A stretch of 13,608 nucleotides of DNA from Candidatus Aminicenantota bacterium (GTDB lineage Bacteria; Acidobacteriota; Aminicenantia; S016-38). Below the pieces are notes generated by a model. The model was not told the origin of the DNA. It ran no database searches and worked only from the letters and a program-made list of their open reading frames with translations. The translations under genes were made by a program, and so were the position numbers. The stretch is from contig JAGHBF010000071.1 of the NCBI GenBank assembly GCA_021161165.1, positions 1 through 13,608 of the forward strand, in the 5' to 3' direction. This document shows, one piece after another, positions 7,673 through 13,569 of this stretch. Every line of letters starts with the position of its first letter. The stretch's first letter is position 1.

Positions 7673-7948
7673 CTACCAGAATCTTATTTCAAAAATATGG
7701 GTATTTAGGCTGGGAGACTCTTCGTGGCTCTCTATATTATCCACTCTTGCGAGCGAAGGTCCCTTCCACAGTTCCTTTTCAAATTCATTGAGAACTTCGG
7801 GGTCTCCCTGAGCAAACACTTCAACCCTTCCATCGGGAAGGTTTCTCACCCATCCTGCAATACCATAAAGGTCGGCTTTTCTTTTAACAAAATATCTAAA
7901 ACCGACCCCTTGAACTATCCCGGTTATGTAATATCTTCTTGCTATCAT
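7673..7948 (-). CDS. acyP: Acylphosphatase
   Basis: This is a small (91 residue) cytosolic enzyme that hydrolyses acyl phosphates such as carbamoyl phosphate or 1,3-bisphosphoglycerate. The whole protein is one acylphosphatase domain. The signature GIVQGVGFR (10-18) holds catalytic Arg18, and GWVRNLPDGRVEV (32-44) holds catalytic Asn36; the 18-residue spacing equals that of the human enzyme. The ATG at 7948 is only 7 bases past the 3' end of tRNA-Pro(CGG), and no Shine-Dalgarno fits there. After tRNA processing the message would be almost leaderless. The stop codon lies inside the strong ribosome-binding site of mtnP, so the two genes are closely linked. The cellular substrate is not indicated by the sequence. 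Confidence 0.95.
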   Translation of the reverse strand: MIARRYYITGIVQGVGFRYFVKRKADLYGIAGWVRNLPDGRVEVFAQGDPEVLNEFEKELWKGPSLARVDNIESHEESPSLNTHIFEIRFW

Positions 7949-7955
7949 TTTAAAG

Positions 7956-8030
7956 TCGGGGCGAGTGGATTCGAACCACCGGCCTCCTGCTCCCGAAGCA
8001 GGCGCTCTAACCAGGCTGAGCCACGCCCCG
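7956..8030 (-). tRNA. tRNA-Pro (anticodon CGG)
   Basis: A complete cloverleaf of 75 bases: acceptor CGGGGCG pairs with CGCCCCG, then discriminator A. The C1-G72 pair is typical of bacterial proline tRNAs. The anticodon arm CCTGC-TTCGGGA-GCAGG gives CGG, which reads CCG. The T-arm is GGTGG-TTCGAAT-CCACT, with a G-U pair at its base. The 3' CCA is not encoded. The gene lies 6 bases after the stop of the YqaA-type gene and 7 bases before acyP, leaving no room for its own promoter or terminator between genes, so it is probably part of a longer transcript. Confidence 0.97.
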
Positions 8031-8036
8031 CTCTAT

Positions 8037-8627
8037 CTATTTTACAGCAAACTTTAATACCATAAAACCCCCTACAAGCAAAATTCCAAAGGCGAGGGCA
8101 AGCCAATTGAAATATTTATCAATGAAATCCCTTGCTTTCTCCCCAAAAAAGTAAAGCAGGGCTGAGACAAAGAAAAATCTGGCGCTTCTGCTAACAAATG
8201 ATGCAATGATAAAAACAAGAAAATTTATTTTGCAAGCACCTGCAGCAATAGTAAAAAGCTTATAAGGAAGCGGAGTAAATCCCGCAAGTCCAACTGCCAG
8301 TGCATTATATTGATTGTAAAGAGCACTCACATGATTGTATTTGTCCATTAAGCCATAAGCTTTCAATATTGGCATCCCCACGGAATCCAGAAGGAGCAAA
8401 CCTATTAGATATCCAAAGGCTCCCCCAAGAACTGAACCTATGGAAGAGACTGACGCATATCTAAATGACCTTTTTGGCTTTGAAAGAGCGAGGGCAATTA
8501 GGAGTGCATCCGGCGGAACAGGAAAGAAGCTGCTCTCAGCAAAGGCGTTTAGAAACAAAACAGGCTCTCCATAGGGTGTATCTGCCCAGCTAAGCACCCA
8601 ATTGTAGAGTTTTCTAAGCCATTTCAT
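8037..8627 (-). CDS. YqaA/DedA-type (SNARE-associated, VTT domain) inner membrane protein
   Basis: This is a 196-residue polytopic membrane protein of the DedA/VTT superfamily, closest in pattern to the short YqaA branch. DedA proteins are linked to lipid carrier recycling and envelope homeostasis; the YqaA branch has no firm role. Visible elements are ESSFFPVPPDALL (31-43), a glycine-rich helix GSVLGGAFGYLIG (64-76), the re-entrant motif GFTPLPYKLFTIAAGA (116-131) and SRSARFFF (146-153), followed by a hydrophobic helix at about 172-193. The two proline-containing segments are the expected paired re-entrant loops. The ATG at 8627 lies inside the end of surE (14-base overlap), with GAGGA about 9 bases upstream. 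A tRNA-Pro gene follows 6 bases after the stop. Family assignment is firm; transported substrate is unknown. Confidence 0.87.
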   Translation of the reverse strand: MKWLRKLYNWVLSWADTPYGEPVLFLNAFAESSFFPVPPDALLIALALSKPKRSFRYASVSSIGSVLGGAFGYLIGLLLLDSVGMPILKAYGLMDKYNHVSALYNQYNALAVGLAGFTPLPYKLFTIAAGACKINFLVFIIASFVSRSARFFFVSALLYFFGEKARDFIDKYFNWLALAFGILLVGGFMVLKFAVK

Positions 8628-9354
8628 TTATTAAATTCCTCAAAACCTTCATTGTATCATAGCAAGTCATGTCAGCATGAATAGGAGTTATTGAAATATA
8701 ATTTTCATTTATTGCCTTTATATCAGATTCTTCATCAGGCGTAGCAATGGGGCTTCCTATGCCTATCCAGTAATACGGCTCACCTCTCGGGTCTCTCCTT
8801 TTAATAATTTCAGGCGTGTACCTTTTCCTTCCCATTCTGGTTATTTTAATCCCCTTCCAGGGTGGAGCAGGAAAATTCACATTTATTGTCACATCCCTTA
8901 GCTCTATTTTCCCGAGAACCTCAACAATCTCTCCTGCCTTTTTAGCCACTTTTCCTATTTCGCTCATATCTCTATGGGCAAAGGAAAAAGCAACGGAAGG
9001 AATTCTGAAATGAGTGGCAAGTATTGCAGCTCCAACTGTTCCTGAATATATAACATCATCCCCGAGGTTTGCTCCGTGATTTATACCTGAAACCACCATA
9101 TCTGGTTTATTCTTCAACAATACTCCCAGAGCAAGGTATATGCAGTCATTAGGAGTACCGTCAGTTATATAAAAATCATCCTCTATTTTGCGCATTCTTA
9201 AAGGGCGGTGCAGGGTAAGGGCTTTGCTCACCGCAGAACGCTCTTTGTCAGGAGCCACTACAAGGACTCTATGTCCGAGATCAAGTAGCGCTCTTCTGAG
9301 AAAATTTATACCTACAGAGAGGTAGCCATCGTCATTTGTTAAAAGGATATTCAT
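8614..9354 (-). CDS. surE: 5'/3'-nucleotidase SurE
   Basis: SurE is a metal-dependent phosphatase that removes phosphate from nucleoside 5' and 3' monophosphates and is linked to stationary-phase survival. From ATG at 9354 it has 246 residues, normal for the family. The metal site is Asp8-Asp9 (NDDG), Ser40 (DKERSAVS) and Asn92 (VVSGINHGANLGDDVIYSG), as in E. coli and Thermotoga SurE. The open frame continues upstream to 9408 through tRNA-Pro(GGG), but those 18 codons merely translate the tRNA; MNILLTNDDGY is the family's standard N-terminus. There is no Shine-Dalgarno: only TTTTTTATT separates the tRNA CCA from the ATG. The 3' end overlaps the YqaA-type gene by 14 bases. Its nucleoside products could feed the mtnP/PfkB genes downstream (inference). 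Confidence 0.95.
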   Translation of the reverse strand: MNILLTNDDGYLSVGINFLRRALLDLGHRVLVVAPDKERSAVSKALTLHRPLRMRKIEDDFYITDGTPNDCIYLALGVLLKNKPDMVVSGINHGANLGDDVIYSGTVGAAILATHFRIPSVAFSFAHRDMSEIGKVAKKAGEIVEVLGKIELRDVTINVNFPAPPWKGIKITRMGRKRYTPEIIKRRDPRGEPYYWIGIGSPIATPDEESDIKAINENYISITPIHADMTCYDTMKVLRNLINEMA

Positions 9355-9363
9355 AATAAAAAA

Positions 9364-9440
9364 TGGTCGGGACGAGCGGATTTGAACCGCTGACCCCACG
9401 CACCCCAAGCGTGTGCGCTACCAGGCTGCGCCACGTCCCG
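9364..9440 (-). tRNA. tRNA-Pro (anticodon GGG), CCA encoded
   Basis: A complete cloverleaf of 77 bases including an encoded 3' CCA. Acceptor CGGGACG pairs with CGTCCCG, with discriminator A. D-arm is GCGC-AGCCTGGTA-GCGC, anticodon arm CACGC-TTGGGGT-GCGTG gives GGG (reads CCC and CCU), and T-arm is AGCGG-TTCAAAT-CCGCT. It is the only one of the three tRNA genes here with a templated CCA. It begins 3 bases after the stop of the MerR-like gene and ends 9 bases before surE, so it is probably transcribed with both from the promoter at 9738-9766. Confidence 0.97.
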
Positions 9441-9443
9441 AAC

Positions 9444-9728
9444 CTAAATTATATTATCATCCGAGCGAAGGAAAGTCAATAAAGACCTTAGCTCTTCCCT
9501 TATCCTGAGGAGGATAGAACGGTCGGCAGGGGGACCAAATTCCTCAATTAACCTTCTCCTTATTCCCGCCAGAGTGTATCCATTCCTTTCAAGTTCTCTG
9601 ATTCTTTTAATTATCTCAATCTGCTTTTCTCCTATGGCGTCCGGGTTGAGCCATTCGTAATTTTCAACCCATTCCCTGAGCTTTTCTATTGGAATGTTCA
9701 ATTCCCGCGATACATCAATAAGTTTCAT
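9444..9728 (-). CDS. Small MerR-like helix-turn-helix protein
   Basis: This is a 94-residue protein with a MerR-type winged helix at the N-terminus. Residues 1-20 (MKLIDVSRELNIPIEKLREW) form the helix-turn-helix, and 36-65 (QIEIIKRIRELERNGYTLAGIRRRLIEEFG) form the second helical pair with the family's typical GYTLAGIRRRL wording. What follows is a short charged helix rather than an effector-binding domain, and there are no cysteines, so no metal or redox sensing is suggested. It probably binds DNA, perhaps its own promoter; the target is unknown. It is the first gene of the transcript from 9766, and the tRNA-Pro(GGG) begins 3 bases past its stop. The predicted transcript start lies only a few bases before the ATG, so the message may be nearly leaderless. 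Confidence 0.75.
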   Translation of the reverse strand: MKLIDVSRELNIPIEKLREWVENYEWLNPDAIGEKQIEIIKRIRELERNGYTLAGIRRRLIEEFGPPADRSILLRIREELRSLLTFLRSDDNII

Positions 9729-9737
9729 ATCACCTAA

Positions 9738-9766
9738 ATCTTAAAAGGTATTTGGGAAATAATCAA
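9738..9766 (-). promoter_or_regulatory. Sigma70-type promoter for merR-like/tRNA-Pro/surE transcript
   Basis: On the minus strand there is -35 TTGATT (9766-9761), a 17-base spacer and -10 TAAGAT (9743-9738), each 4 of 6 to consensus. The ATG of the MerR-like gene starts 10 bases after the -10 box, so the expected 5' leader is only about 3-5 bases. It lies in the only sizeable gap (62 bases) between queG and the next gene. I see no convincing terminator for queG in that gap. Confidence 0.6.
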
Positions 9767-9790
9767 CACTGGCTGGCTTTTTTTACATTG

Positions 9791-10693
9791 CTATGGATTT
9801 AAATTTGAGACAAGCTTCCTTATTTTTTCATAACCCGCTCTCTTGACAGGAGTCCCTTTGAAAAGTCTTTGGAACTCATCGCGAGACATCGAGCTTAGTT
9901 TCTCTCTCGTGATAAAAATCCTTTCTGGCTCAGGGAGGAAATCCTTCAGGCTTGTTTTTTTGGCTTTTCTGTTCCAGGGACACACTTCCTGACATATATC
10001 ACACCCAAATATCCAGCCATTATTTTTATTGAAATAAAAATCAGGAATCTTCCCCTTATGTTCTACAGTAACATAGGATATACATAAATTTGAGTCAAGG
10101 AAATAGGGCGAAAGAGCCCCTGTGGGACAAGCTTCTATACATCTTCTACATGTCCCGCAGAAGTTTCTATCAAATGGTCTATCCGGAGGGATTTCTACAG
10201 TCAGAAAGATCTCACCCAGGAATACCCATGAGCCGTATTCCCTTGTTACAAGCATTGTATTCTTCCCTATCCATCCCAGGCCAGCTCTTCTCGCAATCTC
10301 CCTTTCAAGAACAGGGGCTGAATCCACAAAGAACCTCGCTCTGGCTTCAGGGTAAAGGCTTTTTATGTAAGAAAAAAGTTCTTTCATCATTTTTTTCATA
10401 ACCCTGTGGTAATCCCTCCCCAGTGCGTACCTAGATATCTTTACATCTTTGTAAAAAACATCCCCTGGATAATAGTTAACCGCAAGAGAAATAATGGTTT
10501 TAACCCCGGGCAATAGCAAAGATGGATTCAGTCTGAGTTCAGTATACCTTCTCATATATGCCATACCAGCCTCTGCTCCCTTTCTCAGCCACTGCAGAAG
10601 AAAATCTCCTTTTATACTCTGGGGGGTTGTAAACCCTATCTTGGAAAAACCAAGACTCTCAGCCTTTTTCTTTATCTTTTCCTTCTCCTTCAC
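9791..10693 (-). CDS. queG: Epoxyqueuosine reductase QueG
   Basis: QueG carries out the last step of queuosine synthesis, reducing epoxyqueuosine to queuosine at position 34 of tRNAs with GUN anticodons. It uses cobalamin and two [4Fe-4S] clusters. At 300 residues this is the short form without the C-terminal HEAT-like extension of the roughly 380-residue enzymes. The cobalamin domain has VDSAPVLEREIARRAGLGWIGKN (123-145), with Asp124 as the likely proton donor. Ferredoxin-like cysteines are Cys179, 182, 185, 189, 204, 231, 234 and 238 (FCGTCRRCIEACPTGAL, CDICQEVCPWN). The GTG start at 10693 lies 35 bases inside the end of lpxD, with AAGGA 4 bases upstream. That start is likely but not certain, because the first dozen residues are an unconserved Lys-Glu run. 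No other queuosine gene is visible nearby. Confidence 0.95.
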   Translation of the reverse strand: MKEKEKIKKKAESLGFSKIGFTTPQSIKGDFLLQWLRKGAEAGMAYMRRYTELRLNPSLLLPGVKTIISLAVNYYPGDVFYKDVKISRYALGRDYHRVMKKMMKELFSYIKSLYPEARARFFVDSAPVLEREIARRAGLGWIGKNTMLVTREYGSWVFLGEIFLTVEIPPDRPFDRNFCGTCRRCIEACPTGALSPYFLDSNLCISYVTVEHKGKIPDFYFNKNNGWIFGCDICQEVCPWNRKAKKTSLKDFLPEPERIFITREKLSSMSRDEFQRLFKGTPVKRAGYEKIRKLVSNLNP

Positions 10694-11642
10694 CTTTCCT
10701 TGCCAGCCTGTAAAGAAGAACCACAGCCTTTCTCCAGATATTTATATCTGTGTGTGGATATCCTGATATAATCTTTCCCGGAGGGACTGATTTCGTTACC
10801 CCCGTTTTTGCTGCTATCATCACCCCATCTCCTATCTCTATATTATCTCTAATTCCCACCATTCCTCCGATTACAACTCCCTTTCCTATTTTTGTGCTCC
10901 CACCTATTGCACTCATTCCTGCAATAAGAGTTCCTTTTCCTATTTTTACCCCGTGGCCTATCTGACAGAGGTTATCGATCTTTACATCGTCTTCGATTAA
11001 AGTTGTTCCCAGAGCAGCGCGATCCACACATGTATTAGCACCTATTTCCACATTATCTCCTAGAACAACCTTCCCAACCTGAGGTATTTTTTTACCCTGC
11101 TCAAAGCCAAATCCATCTGCACCAATCACAACCCCTGGGTGAAGTATTACATTGTTTCCAATTAAAGTGTCTTCTCTTATAACAACATTTGAATATATCT
11201 TACAATTTTTGCCAATTTTCACATTTTCGTAGATTTTTACACCTGAGTGAATCTCAGTTCCTTCTCCTATTTCAACATTTTCGCCTATAAAAACAAAATT
11301 TCCTATAAATACATTGGGAGATATCCTTGCAGAAGAGGAAACGCTCGATTTTGGGGAAATTCCCCTTAATTTCTTCCATGAGTAAAGCAGGTTTATTATT
11401 TCCACAAGGGCCACTCTTGGGTTTTCAGCAACAATTAGATTTCTTCCCTCCAACTCCAGTCCTTTCCCTACAAGAAGAGCCGAAGCTTTAGAACTTAAAG
11501 CAAGTTCCATAAATCTTTTTCTGTAATAAGGAGCAATTTCTCCTGGTCCTGCCTCCTCTAAAGTGGAAACCCCTTTTATCTCAATATTGCCATCACCAAT
11601 TAATCGGGCTCCAATTTTTTCTGCAATTTCCTTTAATCTCAT
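10659..11642 (-). CDS. lpxD: UDP-3-O-acylglucosamine N-acyltransferase LpxD
   Basis: LpxD adds the N-linked acyl chain from acyl carrier protein in the third step of lipid A synthesis, so the organism should have a lipopolysaccharide outer membrane. The 327-residue length is typical. A uridine-binding N-terminal domain (about 1-95) is followed by a left-handed beta-helix of hexapeptide repeats (about 100-290, many [IV]G[KED] steps). The LpxD landmark IGADGFGF is at 173-180, and the catalytic His230 sits in IDNLCQIGHGVKIG. A C-terminal helix follows GYPHTDINIWRK (294-305). These features separate it from LpxA, which lacks the N-terminal domain. The ATG overlaps the YihY-type stop (ATGA) with GAGGAG just upstream, and the end overlaps queG by 35 bases. 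No other lpx gene is adjacent, which is unusual in organisms where lpxD sits with fabZ and lpxA. Confidence 0.94.
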   Translation of the reverse strand: MRLKEIAEKIGARLIGDGNIEIKGVSTLEEAGPGEIAPYYRKRFMELALSSKASALLVGKGLELEGRNLIVAENPRVALVEIINLLYSWKKLRGISPKSSVSSSARISPNVFIGNFVFIGENVEIGEGTEIHSGVKIYENVKIGKNCKIYSNVVIREDTLIGNNVILHPGVVIGADGFGFEQGKKIPQVGKVVLGDNVEIGANTCVDRAALGTTLIEDDVKIDNLCQIGHGVKIGKGTLIAGMSAIGGSTKIGKGVVIGGMVGIRDNIEIGDGVMIAAKTGVTKSVPPGKIISGYPHTDINIWRKAVVLLYRLARKGEGEGKDKEKG

Positions 11643-12490
11643 TTTTTCTCCTCTGATAAATAAGCGGAAACCTCAGCTCCTATAAGAAGTATTATTGATG
11701 AAATTTCCACCCAGAAAATAAAGATTATTACCGTTGATAGTGTCCCGAAGAGTTTACCAGCAAGGGAGATATTACTTATATACCACATAAAGACATGAGT
11801 TCCAGCAATCCAACCTACAGCTGCCAGAAGTGCTCCCTTGAGGGCTGCGCTGACCTTCACTGGTTTTTCAGGTATCCATTTGTAGAGAGCGAAAAAATAG
11901 AATGTGGCGAGAAGGAATGGGACCAGAATTTTCGTTAAGAAACTTCTTATTGCCCATAGAACCATGGGATTAACATAACTTGAGATTGAGCTATTTGTCA
12001 TTACAAATCTGTTAAAGGTGGCAATTCCTGCCATCAGTCCAAAGGAAACAAAAAGAAAGAAACCAGAACCGATAAGAATGGCCATTTCCCACAATCTCTT
12101 CCAGAAAAAAGATTTATTGTTTTCTTTCTCATAGATTATCTGAATAGAAGTTATAATTTTCGACACCAGCATTATGCCCAGAACTATAGCAAGATATATG
12201 CCAACAATCCCCACTTCTTTTATTTTTGAAGCATAGATCTTCATATTCATGAAGAACCTGGGATTGATGGTGGAAAAGAACTCCTGGGAAAAGATATTCA
12301 GGTCATTAATTATTTTTTCAGAGGACCCTATAAAATAAGTGGCAACATAAAGGATAAATCCGGCCAGGGGAACGGATGCCCACAGAGCATAGTAGGAAAT
12401 AATTGCTGCGAGGTCATCTATTCTGTGTTTCCTTGCTCTTTTCCAGACTTCCTTTACAGGCGTTAAAAATTTATTAAATGAAACTCTCAA
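11639..12490 (-). CDS. YihY/BrkB-family inner membrane protein
   Basis: This 283-residue integral membrane protein belongs to the YihY/virulence factor BrkB family, whose molecular role is not settled. It was once misnamed ribonuclease BN. About six membrane segments are visible near 28-54, 92-114, 134-158, 178-205, 213-235 and 248-275. Family hallmarks are DDLAAIISYYALWASVPL (25-42), YKWIPEKPVKVSAALKGAL (203-221) and GTLSTVIIFIFWVEISSII (249-267). The start is TTG at 12490: the frame upstream is closed by the in-phase TAA of atpE, and no ATG or GTG occurs in the first 25 codons. The AGGGG ahead of it sits only 2 bases away, so initiation may be weak. It follows atpE by 18 bases and overlaps lpxD by 4, suggesting joint expression of envelope genes with the F0 sector. 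Confidence 0.87.
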   Translation of the reverse strand: MRVSFNKFLTPVKEVWKRARKHRIDDLAAIISYYALWASVPLAGFILYVATYFIGSSEKIINDLNIFSQEFFSTINPRFFMNMKIYASKIKEVGIVGIYLAIVLGIMLVSKIITSIQIIYEKENNKSFFWKRLWEMAILIGSGFFLFVSFGLMAGIATFNRFVMTNSSISSYVNPMVLWAIRSFLTKILVPFLLATFYFFALYKWIPEKPVKVSAALKGALLAAVGWIAGTHVFMWYISNISLAGKLFGTLSTVIIFIFWVEISSIILLIGAEVSAYLSEEKK

Positions 12491-12508
12491 TTCCCCTGGC
12501 CCGGCTGG

Positions 12509-12829
12509 TTACAACTTAATCTTTCCTACCAGCAGGATTTCAATTAACAGGGTATAAATTACCAGAGATTCAATAAGAACTAGCCCGAGGATGAGTCCAA
12601 ACCTTATGTGAGGGGCTGCTCCCGGATTCCTTGAAATTGCTTCAGAAGCTCTGTGGACCACCTTGGCCTGCCCAAGTGCCCCCACAGCAGAAGCTATGGC
12701 AATTCCAAAACCAGCTGTAATTGCTATCCATACATAAACATTGGTGTTAACAGCCGCAGTTGTTACGTTTTCTGCCGCGAAAAGAGAAGAGCTTAGAAGT
12801 AAGAACGCCATTGATGCTAAATACTTCAT
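12509..12829 (-). CDS. atpE: F-type ATP synthase subunit c, with signal peptide and Na+-type ion site
   Basis: Subunit c forms the rotating membrane ring of F1F0 ATP synthase. The two-helix hairpin lies at about 32-58 and 75-102 around the polar loop HRASEAISRNPGAA (59-72), whose Arg67-Asn-Pro contacts the central stalk. The ion carrier is Glu87. Gln54, Glu87, Ser88 and Tyr92 fall at the same spacing as Gln32, Glu65, Ser66 and Tyr70 of the sodium-binding Ilyobacter c subunit, which suggests Na+ coupling (inference). The first 19 residues (MKYLASMAFLLLSSSLFAA) form a signal peptide, as in Aquifex c, so the 106-residue precursor should mature to about 87-88. A further Glu97 lies inside helix 2, unusually. 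The Shine-Dalgarno AAAGGAGG is perfect, as expected for a high-copy subunit. The gene is 14 bases after atpB; atpF does not follow. Confidence 0.95.
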   Translation of the reverse strand: MKYLASMAFLLLSSSLFAAENVTTAAVNTNVYVWIAITAGFGIAIASAVGALGQAKVVHRASEAISRNPGAAPHIRFGLILGLVLIESLVIYTLLIEILLVGKIKL

Positions 12830-12843
12830 AATAAACCTCCTTT

Positions 12844-13569
12844 TTAATGTTCTTCCGAGACCGCCCCAGAGATGTAAACGGCGGTCAACATGGCGAATAT
12901 ATAGGCTTGCAGGGCTCCTGTTATTAAAGCCAGTGCCATTAACGGGACTGGCAACAGGGGGGCAAAAAGACCCGCAAGCACTAAAATCAAAGTCTCCTCA
13001 GCAGTTATATTCCCAAATAAACGTACAGATAGAGAAAGAGGTCTGGAAATATGACTTACAAATTCTATTGGTGCCATGATAGGGGCTATGAAAAGATAAT
13101 TCCCGGTAAACTGTTTTATATATCCAAACTTATGCTTCTTAATTCCCTGGAGATTGTAGTAAAGAAACACAAAAATCGCCATCCCTGCAGGAACGTTTAT
13201 ATTAGTAGTTGGAGATGCAAGTCCAGGAAACAGACCGAAATAATTCATGGTCAGTATAAAAAGGAAAAGTGTACCCACTATTCCCAGATAATTTCTTCCC
13301 TCATGTCCGATAATCTCTCTGTTTAATCCTTCAATAAACATAAAGAATTGTTCAAAAATTGACTGTTTTTTGTCAGGAACTAATTTTGGTTTTCCGGACA
13401 GGAGGCCAAAAACTATAATCACCGTAAGGGAAGCAAGAAAGGAAAGGATAACATGTCCAGGTATCGGTTCTTTAGGGTTAAGATGTATTCCTGCATAAGA
13501 GAAAAGTTTTATTACCACAGGGCCAAGGATTTTGTTTATTTCTTCGACTATCCAGAGTTTTTCTTCCAT
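12844..13569 (-). CDS. atpB: F-type ATP synthase subunit a
   Basis: Subunit a is the static membrane channel that conducts ions to and from the c ring. The protein has 241 residues and about five to six membrane helices (for example 40-58, 93-117, 128-143, 190-232). The essential arginine is Arg183 in SLSVRLFGNITAEE, equivalent to E. coli Arg210. Flanking elements are PIEFVSHISRPLSLS (167-181) and GALQAYIFAMLTAVYIS (218-234), both typical. The N-terminus (MEEKLWIVEEINKILGP) has no signal peptide. The ATG at 13569 has only a weak A-rich leader and lies inside the end of an upstream reading frame. Together with atpE 14 bases downstream it keeps the usual a-c order of bacterial atp operons. Confidence 0.97.
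   Translation of the reverse strand: MEEKLWIVEEINKILGPVVIKLFSYAGIHLNPKEPIPGHVILSFLASLTVIIVFGLLSGKPKLVPDKKQSIFEQFFMFIEGLNREIIGHEGRNYLGIVGTLFLFILTMNYFGLFPGLASPTTNINVPAGMAIFVFLYYNLQGIKKHKFGYIKQFTGNYLFIAPIMAPIEFVSHISRPLSLSVRLFGNITAEETLILVLAGLFAPLLPVPLMALALITGALQAYIFAMLTAVYISGAVSEEH

Noticed and set aside
9355..9405. tRNA-Pro(GGG) T-arm plus T6 run as an intrinsic terminator before surE
   Set aside because: The T-arm stem ends about 11 bases before the T run, and the acceptor strand is not part of a local hairpin, so the shape is not that of a terminator.
9355..9408. N-terminal extension of SurE by 18 codons
   Set aside because: The added codons run through tRNA-Pro(GGG); SurE proteins begin at the MNILLTNDDG-type segment.
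9765..9784. GGCTGGC followed by a T7 run on the plus strand as a terminator
   Set aside because: No complementary arm forms a stem ahead of the T run, and no plus-strand gene needs it; on the minus strand it is an A run.
10090..10401. Plus-strand open frames opposite queG
   Set aside because: They lie antisense to the conserved iron-sulfur and cobalamin motifs of queG and resemble no known family.
10659..10693. The 35-base lpxD-queG overlap as evidence of a frameshift
   Set aside because: Both proteins are full length with normal ends, and the GTG start of queG has a suitable AAGGA upstream.
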